Positions 47,931 through 55,684 of a DNA stretch of 64,000 bases are shown here, piece by piece (position 1 is the stretch's first letter; every line of letters starts with the position of its first letter). The stretch comes from DATFNI01 sp963787205 (lineage in GTDB: Bacteria > Bacteroidota > Rhodothermia > Balneolales > DATFMH01). Location of the stretch: positions 124,001-188,000 of the forward strand of contig CAWBCD010000006.1 of assembly GCA_963787205.1 (NCBI GenBank), read 5' to 3'. The translations under genes were made by a program, and so were the position numbers. Below the pieces are notes generated by a model, which had not been told where the DNA came from, searched no databases, and saw only the letters and a program-made list of their open reading frames with translations.

Positions 47931-49655
47931 ATGAGACGGCATATATCAGCAATCCTCTTACTTATCAGTATCATAACATCACCTGCGTTCGCCCAGTTTG
48001 ATGTTGTATCGAGTACACCAGCTAACGCCACGGCAGGAGTCAAAGCAGGCGACATGATATCAGTTTCATTTACATTTAATCAGGCAGTTGATTTATCTCA
48101 GAAATTTGGCCAATTGGCACTGCCTGTTGATTTTCTGGACGTAACTCCGGAAGATTCTATTTCTATCCTGAATTATGAGGTGAGTTCTGACCATAAAACC
48201 ATTACCCTACAGGTATCACAAAAAGCAAATACTGATTACGTCTGGATTCTAATCGGTGCCAGGAGTCAAAGCGGGCAGAGACTCAGTTCGCCCTACATCT
48301 TGAACTACACGACTTCTCAAAGCTATGGCAGCGGAGTGGTATCCGGAACGGTTACTTTAAAAAGTTTGCCTGCAAAGGGTGCTTTTGTGGCATTAACCAC
48401 TAAAAAGCCAAATTTTGGGACAGGCGCCCTGAACTCCTTTTACGGCGGATCGGGTTTCCCCACTTTTGGGCCTCAAAAGTTGAACCCATACACAACATCT
48501 TCAACTACGACTTCATCCGTTCCATTTGCCGCTGTCGTTTCAGACAGCAATGGAACCTATACAATGAATGCTGTACGCGATAGCATCTATTATCCAATTG
48601 CTGTTGCGGATATGAACTTTGATGGGGAGATCAACCCAATGTCTGGTGACGCCATTGGCTTTTACGATCCTAACAATGATGGTGTCCCTGATTCAATTGT
48701 GGTTCATGGAGGTACACATGCCAATATCGACATCAAAATGATTAATTATGATCCGGTCACCGCTGAGACATATTTACCGACGGCAACCAACGTCGCAGCT
48801 GCCTATGCAAATGATCAGGTCCTTTACTATATGTTATCACTGAACCAAAAAGTCACGGCTGATGGGAAATCCCCGTTCTGGGCATATGTTTTCCACTCAA
48901 AAAAGAAGAATCTTAACACCGTGGTTATTGGTACACCTATGGACTTTGCCGCTGATACTACGCTGAGTTTCCTTGATACTAATTTTGGCAACACCACATC
49001 GTCCCTTCATCAGGTAAACCTGGACTTATATAAAACTCAGGAATCAACGTCCAGCTTCATTTCTTCCTTCCTGTATCCTATTCCTTCCGGCAGTATAACC
49101 AGCGCCCAGGCAATGGCGATTGCAGAAGCAAACGGGGGGAGTGATTTCAGAAGCACTCACGTTTTGTACAATGTGTACCTCGCTGCCGGACAAGCAAATA
49201 AGGAATTCACGTCTGATACGACTCAGTCCGTGTGGACTGTTGACTATCAAAGTTTCGATGGTAATTCGCCAACCTACGGGGATAAAAAACTTTATTTCCT
49301 CATTAATATGACTGATGGCAAAATCCTGAAGGAAGAGCATATTGCTGCTTCGACGACACCTATCCAAAAAGCACCCCAACAACAGTTGCCCGATCAGGTT
49401 GAATTGATGCAGAATTATCCGAACCCGTTTAATCCGACTACTCACATTGACTTCGTTCTGCCGCAAGCATCAAAATTAACCCTCAGAGTATACAACCTTC
49501 TTGGACAACAGGTGAGTGAACTTGCAAATGGTAGGTTCTCAGCCGGGAGACACTCTGTAACGTTTGATGGCAACAACCTCAGCAGCGGGATCTATTTTTA
49601 CAGGCTGCAAACAGCAAACAATGTGATGACCAAAAAGCTGACACTTGTAAAATAA
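47931..49655 (+). CDS. Secreted protein with Ig-like domain and T9SS type A sorting signal
   Basis: A 574-residue exported protein. A clear signal peptide ends at PAFAQ (about residue 22). Residues 25-130 form a Big_5-type Ig-like domain (STPANATAGVKAGDMISVSFTFNQAVDL). The central region has an EF-like Asp-rich stretch (YDPNNDGVPD, near residue 245). The last 80 residues are a T9SS type A sorting domain: QNYPNPFNPTTHIDFVLP, LRVYNLLGQQV, GIYFYRLQ, MTKKLTLVK. GGGGAGG sits 5 bases before the ATG. The protein should cross the outer membrane by type IX secretion and be anchored or released at the surface. The core function is unknown. A strong terminator follows. Confidence 0.88.
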   Translation: MRRHISAILLLISIITSPAFAQFDVVSSTPANATAGVKAGDMISVSFTFNQAVDLSQKFGQLALPVDFLDVTPEDSISILNYEVSSDHKTITLQVSQKANTDYVWILIGARSQSGQRLSSPYILNYTTSQSYGSGVVSGTVTLKSLPAKGAFVALTTKKPNFGTGALNSFYGGSGFPTFGPQKLNPYTTSSTTTSSVPFAAVVSDSNGTYTMNAVRDSIYYPIAVADMNFDGEINPMSGDAIGFYDPNNDGVPDSIVVHGGTHANIDIKMINYDPVTAETYLPTATNVAAAYANDQVLYYMLSLNQKVTADGKSPFWAYVFHSKKKNLNTVVIGTPMDFAADTTLSFLDTNFGNTTSSLHQVNLDLYKTQESTSSFISSFLYPIPSGSITSAQAMAIAEANGGSDFRSTHVLYNVYLAAGQANKEFTSDTTQSVWTVDYQSFDGNSPTYGDKKLYFLINMTDGKILKEEHIAASTTPIQKAPQQQLPDQVELMQNYPNPFNPTTHIDFVLPQASKLTLRVYNLLGQQVSELANGRFSAGRHSVTFDGNNLSSGIYFYRLQTANNVMTKKLTLVK

Positions 49656-49682
49656 AACTCTGACTTCCGTCAGAAGCGCTAG

Positions 49683-49722
49683 AGCCCGTTTTCCCGGCAA
49701 ACCGGAGAATGGGCTTTTTTTT
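49683..49722 (+). terminator. Rho-independent terminator after the T9SS cargo gene
   Basis: AGCCCGTTTTC pairs with GAGAATGGGCT (one G.T pair), a small CCGG-CCGG inner stem caps it, and eight T residues follow. It starts 27 bp after the stop codon. Confidence 0.9.
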
Positions 49723-49842
49723 GTAAAAAAACTAAACTGATAATAGTGTCGTTTTTAATGGCATATAAAAAAATATTGGCTATTATGAAGTGCAAATAAC
49801 AGAGAGGCAACGTTAATACCTGCCAAACAGAGATAGTCACTT

Positions 49843-50505
49843 ATGAAAACGATCCCGTGGCATCATATGCGTGAACCGGTAAGCGGTCTTTCTCACTTAC
49901 TGGGTGCCATCCTCTCTATAGTCGCTCTCATTCTGCTATTATACCATGCCATAACTCTTGGAAACCCAACGGCTATTGTTGCTTTTTCAATCTATGGCCT
50001 TAGTCTTATCCTACTCTATATGGCCAGTTCACTGTATCATCTTGTACCTGGTCCGCCTTCGGAAATCAGGACACTTCGCAAATTCGACCATACAATGATA
50101 TACGTTTTGATTGCTGGCACGTATACCCCATTAATTTTGTTGGTGCTAAACGGGTATTGGAAATGGAGCTCTATAACCTGTATCTGGATTTTGGCTGCCA
50201 TCGGTATCATTATCAAGCTTGTTTGGTTCCGTGCACCTCGCTGGCTTTCTACCATGCTATACCTGGGCATGGGATGGCTGAGTGTAATAATTATGCCTGT
50301 TCTAATCAGAAACTTCGCAACAGCCGGACTCCTCTGGTTGCTGGCGGGTGGATTAGCCTATACGGTAGGAGCCATCATTTATGGAGCAAAGAAGCCTGAT
50401 CCAATACCAAAAGTCTTTGGATTCCATGAGATATGGCACATCTTTGTATTAGTAGGCAGTTTCTGTCACTTCTGGTCAATCTACCATTATTTGCCTCCCA
50501 CCTAA
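49843..50505 (+). CDS. Hemolysin III family (PAQR/TrhA) membrane protein
   Basis: A 220-residue protein with seven membrane helices. It opens with REPVSGLSHLLGAI, and the conserved polar residues of the PAQR superfamily are visible: SSLYHL in helix 2-3, RKFDHTMIYVLIAGTYTP, and FHEIWHIFVLVGSFCHFWSIYHY (two His of the metal site). The name hemolysin III is historical; the group includes TrhA-type proteins linked to membrane fluidity. The gene is monocistronic and ends 30 bp before the convergent thioredoxin gene. Confidence 0.87.
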   Translation: MKTIPWHHMREPVSGLSHLLGAILSIVALILLLYHAITLGNPTAIVAFSIYGLSLILLYMASSLYHLVPGPPSEIRTLRKFDHTMIYVLIAGTYTPLILLVLNGYWKWSSITCIWILAAIGIIIKLVWFRAPRWLSTMLYLGMGWLSVIIMPVLIRNFATAGLLWLLAGGLAYTVGAIIYGAKKPDPIPKVFGFHEIWHIFVLVGSFCHFWSIYHYLPPT

Positions 50506-50534
50506 TCAACCAGGACCGTCTATATAAAAAAGTA

Positions 50535-50900
50535 TTAATCTGTTATTGCCCGTTCAAAGGCCGATACAATTTCATTCTGATTTACCAATCCCTGTAACCT
50601 GCCTACGACTTTGCCCCTCTTGTTATAAATCAGGATTGTTGGGATTTCTTTTAACTTTAATTCCTCATCAATAGTTGAGCTTTCTGTTAGTTGAACACTG
50701 TAAATATTTATTTTCTCATGATATTCACGTGCTGCAAGTCGTAACTTAGGTTTCATCAGATTACAAGGCGGGCAATCATTCATCCAGAAATTAAAAACAA
50801 CCGGTCTCTCATGAGCCTTCATTATTTCATGGACCTTATCCTCAGTTATATCGATGATATGTTCATATGCAATAGTACGGTATGCCGTCTCTGGGGTCAT
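50535..50900 (-). CDS. Thioredoxin-family protein with CPPC active site
   Basis: A 121-residue thioredoxin fold. The active site is Cys43-Pro-Pro-Cys46 (NFWMNDCPPCNLMKP) in place of WCGPC, and the cis-Pro loop is KEIPTILIYN. No signal peptide is visible. CPPC should alter the redox potential relative to standard thioredoxin. The gene stands alone, beside the MerA-like reductase across a 536 bp gap. The partner is unknown. Confidence 0.83.
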   Translation of the reverse strand: MTPETAYRTIAYEHIIDITEDKVHEIMKAHERPVVFNFWMNDCPPCNLMKPKLRLAAREYHEKINIYSVQLTESSTIDEELKLKEIPTILIYNKRGKVVGRLQGLVNQNEIVSAFERAITD

Positions 50901-51436
50901 GGCTATCTCCGTTAATAAGTTTGTTGTTTTCGGGCTTCATTGCCGGATCTTTCGCTCTGAAAGTACTATTGTTACATACTAACGCTGACCAATACCGATT
51001 TGTGATGCGACGAACATGATCGATATCAGACCCGGTATCCCTTTTTTATTATCAATCTACCTTTTTTACCCAGAAATGCTTTCTGAATTTTGCGTATTTA
51101 TACGCGAAAAAAGGCTTTTAATGCATTTTAGCCCAACTTATTCTCCTCGAAAATACAATATGAACGTAATTAGGGGGAGACGTTGTTTGCCCGATTGTGT
51201 AAATTAAGCACATTGCTTAATGATAATTCGGGTAACTGATCGTTTAAATGACTTGTATCTGGTTATGATCAGCAGGAAATAATACCAGAAAACGCAATAA
51301 ACATATGTGAGTTGATAAATTTGGTGTTGTTGTATTAAAGGATAAGAATTCCAGGAAGATTCATCGGGAAAATAACGGACGTATTCAATGATCAACTAAA
51401 TACAATAGAACAAGATAATAACAGAAGAGACTCAAA
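50901..51436. other. 536 bp gene-free region upstream of the MerA-like gene, with a hairpin
   Basis: No gene and no MerR-type operator were recognised. A bulged hairpin occurs at 51190-51232: inner arms ATTAAGCA and TGCTTAAT around CAT, outer arms CCCGATT and AATTCGGG. Confidence 0.45.
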
Positions 51437-52885
51437 GTGACGAAATCTCATGTAGAAGTAAAAAGAACCACCAACAATACTAAATTCGATTTCGATTTGA
51501 TCATTGTTGGTGGGGGTTCTGCAGCTTTTTCTGGTGCTTTACGCGCCAGTGAACTTGGCGGAAAGGTTTTAATCATCAATGATGGTCTGCCAATCGGAGG
51601 AACCTGCGTCAATGTAGGCTGTATTCCATCAAAAACGCTTATAAGAGCCGGAGAGGCCAGTTACCATGCATCTCATACTCATTTCGAAGGAATCGAGACT
51701 CATAGCATGGTAACAGATTTCAAACGGGTCATTCAGCAACAAAAGGAACTGGTTGCCGACATGCGCCAGGAAAAATATGTCGATGTCATCGATGACGATC
51801 CCAACATCAAGTGGGTCAGGGGACGCGGCAGGTTTACCGATGAACATTCGGTTGAGGCAGGTGGGAAAGTCTATAGGGGTCAATTTATTATGATTGCAAC
51901 GGGTGCCCGACCATTCATACCCACGGTTCCGGGTCTCAGCGAAGCTGGTTATCTCACCAATGAGACTGCCTATGAACTGGAAGAAAGACCGGAACATCTT
52001 ATCGTTCTTGGTGGAAGGTATGTCGGTTTGGAAAATGCGCAGTTGTTCAGGCATTTAGGTTCTGCGGTAACCCTGCTCCAGCGATCCGATCGTATTCTTC
52101 CAAATGAATCCTCCGATCTGACGGACGATCTGCACAAATATCTTGAGGAGGAAGGAATACGCATCCTGACAGGTGTGGAGCTGGAAAAAGTTTACCCAAT
52201 AGGTAACGAAGTTATTGTTCAAATACGACAGAATGATAAGACAGAGAGGATCAAGGGGAGTCATATTCTGGCAGCTACCGGTCGGCAGGGGAATACCGAC
52301 AAACTGGGACTGGATAATATTGGGGTGAAAATCCACGGACAGGGTTATGTCGCCGTTGATGAGACACTCCGAACCACCCAGCCTCACATTTTTGCTGTTG
52401 GGGACGTAAACGGTGTTGCACAGTTTGTATATACTGCTGCCTATGAAGGACAACTTGCTGCCACCAACGCTTTAACCGGCACCTATCAAAAACGGGACTT
52501 TTCGGTAATACCGTGGGTCATTTTCACCGATCCGCAGGTTGCCGGAGTAGGAATGGATGAATTACAGGCTGAAAATGCCGGAATCGATTTTGAAATATCC
52601 AAACTGGAACTCAGCCAGGTTCCCAGAGCACAAGTGGCACGCGATACACGTGGTTTTGTGAAGTTAATCCGTGATAAATCTAATGATCACCTGATAGGTG
52701 CAAGGATCCTTGCACCGGAAGGATCCGAGCTTCTCATGGAAATATCCCTGGCCATTCGCCACAACATCACGGTTAAAGGATTAATTGATGAATTTCACCC
52801 ATACTTGACCCTCTCCGAAGCAATCAAACTTGCCGCTCTTAAATTTACAAAAGATGTAACCAAGCTGAGCTGTTGTGCGGTCTAA
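51437..52885 (+). CDS. merA: Mercuric reductase-like flavoprotein disulfide reductase
   Basis: A 482-residue pyridine nucleotide-disulfide oxidoreductase. The FAD dinucleotide site is IIVGGGSAAFSGA (about 22-34), with redox cysteines Cys57 and Cys62 (GGTCVNVGCIPSK). The NAD(P)H site is at about residues 195-210, and the C-terminus is KLSCCAV, placing Cys479-Cys480 exactly where MerA has its Hg-binding pair. The N-terminal metal-binding domain (NmerA) is absent, as in several MerA subfamilies. There is no merR, merT or merP nearby, so mercury resistance is likely but not proven; other CC-tailed reductases exist. The start is GTG, preceded by AGAAGAGA. Confidence 0.83.
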   Translation: MTKSHVEVKRTTNNTKFDFDLIIVGGGSAAFSGALRASELGGKVLIINDGLPIGGTCVNVGCIPSKTLIRAGEASYHASHTHFEGIETHSMVTDFKRVIQQQKELVADMRQEKYVDVIDDDPNIKWVRGRGRFTDEHSVEAGGKVYRGQFIMIATGARPFIPTVPGLSEAGYLTNETAYELEERPEHLIVLGGRYVGLENAQLFRHLGSAVTLLQRSDRILPNESSDLTDDLHKYLEEEGIRILTGVELEKVYPIGNEVIVQIRQNDKTERIKGSHILAATGRQGNTDKLGLDNIGVKIHGQGYVAVDETLRTTQPHIFAVGDVNGVAQFVYTAAYEGQLAATNALTGTYQKRDFSVIPWVIFTDPQVAGVGMDELQAENAGIDFEISKLELSQVPRAQVARDTRGFVKLIRDKSNDHLIGARILAPEGSELLMEISLAIRHNITVKGLIDEFHPYLTLSEAIKLAALKFTKDVTKLSCCAV

Positions 52886-52991
52886 ACTCAGAATCAATTC
52901 ACCCATTTAGATCTAGCCGGGTATTTAAGTAAGTTTTGCCGTTTTGAATAATTGCCATGTACCCGTCAATGTTCATCTCAAATGATTTGAT

Positions 52992-55592
52992 ATGGCTAAA
53001 AAAGATTCGAATCAGAATCAATCGGTAGGGCTTAGCCGCGATCTGGGCCTCCTGGATATCACGATGATTGGAGTCGGCGCAATGATTGGCGCCGGAATAT
53101 TTGTGCTCACAGGTCTGGCTGCCGGGACAGCGGGTCCTGCTTTGATCCTGGCCTTTGCGATCAACGGTGTCATTGCCGTTTTCACAGCCATGGTGTATGC
53201 CGAGCTTGGTTCTGCCATTCCTGAAGCCGGTGGGGGGTACTTATGGGTTAAAGAGGGGTTACCAGGACCAAACGCCTTTCTGGCCGGCTGGATGAGCTGG
53301 TTTGCGCACGCGGTGGCCGGTAGTCTTTATGCTCTCGGCTTTGGCTCCTACATGTTTTCGGTGCTGCAGGATTTTCACATGTCGGTTTTTGGTCTGCATG
53401 GCGAACTTGCCCAAAAAGTTCTGGCGGTTATTATCATCCTGATATTTGTGGCTATCAATTTCAAAGGCGTCTCCGAGACCGGTATGGCCGGTAATATTGT
53501 CACTATTTCCAAGGTGATTATCCTGATCATCTTCATCATCAGTGGATTGTTGGCGCTGTTACGGCATCCCGAATTTATGAGCCACTTTGTTCCTTTCAAA
53601 CCAAAAGGATTCGGAGGAATAGTCAGTGCTATGGGGCTGACGTTTATCGCCTTTGAAGGGTATGAGATTATCGTGCAGGCCGGTGAGGAAGTGAAGAACC
53701 CCCGGCAAACGATCCCGAAGGCTGTCATACTGTCGATGGCCATCGTACTGCCCATCTATATCCTGATCGCTTTTACGGCTATTGGTGCCGTTGACACCGG
53801 ATCCAGTCTGCCAACTTACATATGGCTTGGCAATCATCAGGAACTTGGTATTGTCGAAGCGGCAAAGCAGTTTATGCCTTTCGGATACTTCTTATTGACG
53901 CTGGGTGGTCTGCTGGCCACTATGAGTGCTTTGAATGCAACCACATTCTCATCTACACGGGTGGCGTTTGCGATGGGCCGTGATAAGAATTTGCCGGACC
54001 TCTTTTCACACATCAGTGAAAAGACCCGCACGCCCTATAAGGCGCTCATGTTCAGCGGTGCTCTCATCCTTTTTATGGCAGTGATCATCCCTCTCAAGGA
54101 AGTGGCTTCCGCAGCTGACATCATGTTTCTGTTCCTGTTCCTCCAGGTTAACATCGCAGTCATAACCATCCGAAAGAAATATGGGGAGAGGCTGAAGTAT
54201 GGATTCCTTGTACCTTTCTTTCCCGTTATTCCGATTATTGGGGTAATTGCCAATCTGGGAATCGCACTGTACATGTTCCACTTCTCACCAACGGCCTGGT
54301 ACTTCACGATTGCCTGGATTGCTGTCGGTTCCGTTATTTACTACCTGTACGCCAGACCCAGGGAAGAATCCGAGGAAAGAACCCCTGTGGTTGTCGAAGA
54401 GCGACTTCCCGATACACTCTCAGAACGATATGAAGTGTTGGTCCCCGTTGCCAATCCGACTTCACTGAATAATCTCCTGCCGCCAGCCATTGAAGCTGCA
54501 AAGAGATATGACGGAGTTGTGATACTATTGAATGTAATATCGGTACCTGATCAGTTGAACCTTTCTGCCGGTCGCAGATATGTAGATCGATCCCGGGAAG
54601 TTCTGCAGAAAGCACGTCAGATCGTGGAAGACGCCGGTGCCGAGGCAGAAGTACTTATCCGAATTGCTCACCGCTTACCTGATGCCATCATCCAGACAGC
54701 GCTGGAACGTGAGGTCGACCTTATGGTTATGGGCTGGCGTGGGAAATCACCAAACGTCAGAGTAACCGTTGGCAACAAGGCCGATTATATCATGGATGAA
54801 GTGAACTGCGACGTTCTTGTCGTTCAGCAGATGCAGAATCCTCCTTTTAAAAAGGTAGTCGTTCCTGTCTCCAACCCCGGTACCGTTGAACAATTGCTGC
54901 GCAAGGCTGTATTAATCAACGAAAACAGCAAAGATGCCCGAATTGACTTATTGCACATCTTTCGGGATGGAATACCGGTAGATGAAAAAGAAGCTTACAA
55001 AAGCCAGATTAAAGGGATGATCCAAAAATTTCTCGATGAGAATGCGGACGTGGCTGACCGTGTAAATTTCGTATTTGAAAATGCGACGAATGTGGTAGGA
55101 ACCATCGTTCAAAAGTCGAAGGATTACGATGCCATTGTTCTGGGTGCCACCAATCCCAACTGGACTCAGCGCCGTTTCCTTGTGGATAAGCCGGTGACTA
55201 TCGGGCAAAAAACCAACAAACCCGTCATGCTCGTCAGGACCCGAAGCAGTCAGGTTGAATTTGGCATGCAACGCTTCATGAATTACATGCAGGGTGGATA
55301 TAAACGCATCAAACCATCGTCGGAACAAAAACTTGAGAAAGAAGGCATTCTTGCGCCAAAAGGAGAACAGCAAACGGCTGATCTGCATACGCGTGTAAAT
55401 AAAATTCCGCTCTTACTATGCGGTATCCTTGCCATTGGTTCTTGTGTTCTTATGCTAATCGGAGGTGGTCATTTGTTGACCTGGATTGGAATGGTTGCAT
55501 TTTTAGTGGGACTGGGATGGTTTACCCGGATTTCCATCAAGGGAACCATCACAAAAAAAAGGCGAGAGCCACAGATGCAGGGACACGATTAG
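52992..55592 (+). CDS. APC-family amino acid permease fused to two UspA domains
   Basis: The N-terminal 450 residues are an APC transporter with 12 helices, starting GLLDITMIGVGAMIGAGIF and holding FIAFEGYEIIVQAGEEV in helix 6. After residue 475 come two universal stress protein domains: YEVLVPVANP...GWRGKSPNVRVTVG (about 478-615) and KKVVVPVSNP...GATNPNWTQRR (about 617-755). Both carry a Usp-type ATP-site motif. At the end, a hydrophobic pair (about 805-850) adds one or two extra helices. The fusion links amino acid uptake with stress or nucleotide sensing. The 866-residue frame is intact. It converges on the P-type ATPase gene across a strong bidirectional terminator. Confidence 0.88.
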   Translation: MAKKDSNQNQSVGLSRDLGLLDITMIGVGAMIGAGIFVLTGLAAGTAGPALILAFAINGVIAVFTAMVYAELGSAIPEAGGGYLWVKEGLPGPNAFLAGWMSWFAHAVAGSLYALGFGSYMFSVLQDFHMSVFGLHGELAQKVLAVIIILIFVAINFKGVSETGMAGNIVTISKVIILIIFIISGLLALLRHPEFMSHFVPFKPKGFGGIVSAMGLTFIAFEGYEIIVQAGEEVKNPRQTIPKAVILSMAIVLPIYILIAFTAIGAVDTGSSLPTYIWLGNHQELGIVEAAKQFMPFGYFLLTLGGLLATMSALNATTFSSTRVAFAMGRDKNLPDLFSHISEKTRTPYKALMFSGALILFMAVIIPLKEVASAADIMFLFLFLQVNIAVITIRKKYGERLKYGFLVPFFPVIPIIGVIANLGIALYMFHFSPTAWYFTIAWIAVGSVIYYLYARPREESEERTPVVVEERLPDTLSERYEVLVPVANPTSLNNLLPPAIEAAKRYDGVVILLNVISVPDQLNLSAGRRYVDRSREVLQKARQIVEDAGAEAEVLIRIAHRLPDAIIQTALEREVDLMVMGWRGKSPNVRVTVGNKADYIMDEVNCDVLVVQQMQNPPFKKVVVPVSNPGTVEQLLRKAVLINENSKDARIDLLHIFRDGIPVDEKEAYKSQIKGMIQKFLDENADVADRVNFVFENATNVVGTIVQKSKDYDAIVLGATNPNWTQRRFLVDKPVTIGQKTNKPVMLVRTRSSQVEFGMQRFMNYMQGGYKRIKPSSEQKLEKEGILAPKGEQQTADLHTRVNKIPLLLCGILAIGSCVLMLIGGGHLLTWIGMVAFLVGLGWFTRISIKGTITKKRREPQMQGHD

Positions 55593-55600
55593 GGGATTTA

Positions 55601-55647
55601 GGAGTAAAAGCCCGAACTGTAGCATTTGCCCGGGCTTATACTCCTTC
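55601..55647. terminator. Bidirectional terminator between convergent genes
   Basis: GGAGTAAAAGCCCG (55601-55614) pairs with CGGGCTTATACTCC (55631-55644) at 13 of 14 positions around a 16-base loop. It lies 8 bp after the permease stop and 38 bp before the end of the ATPase gene. Confidence 0.75.
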
Positions 55648-55684
55648 AATTCAAAAAGTTGCAGTCAGAATTGACCTGAAGACT

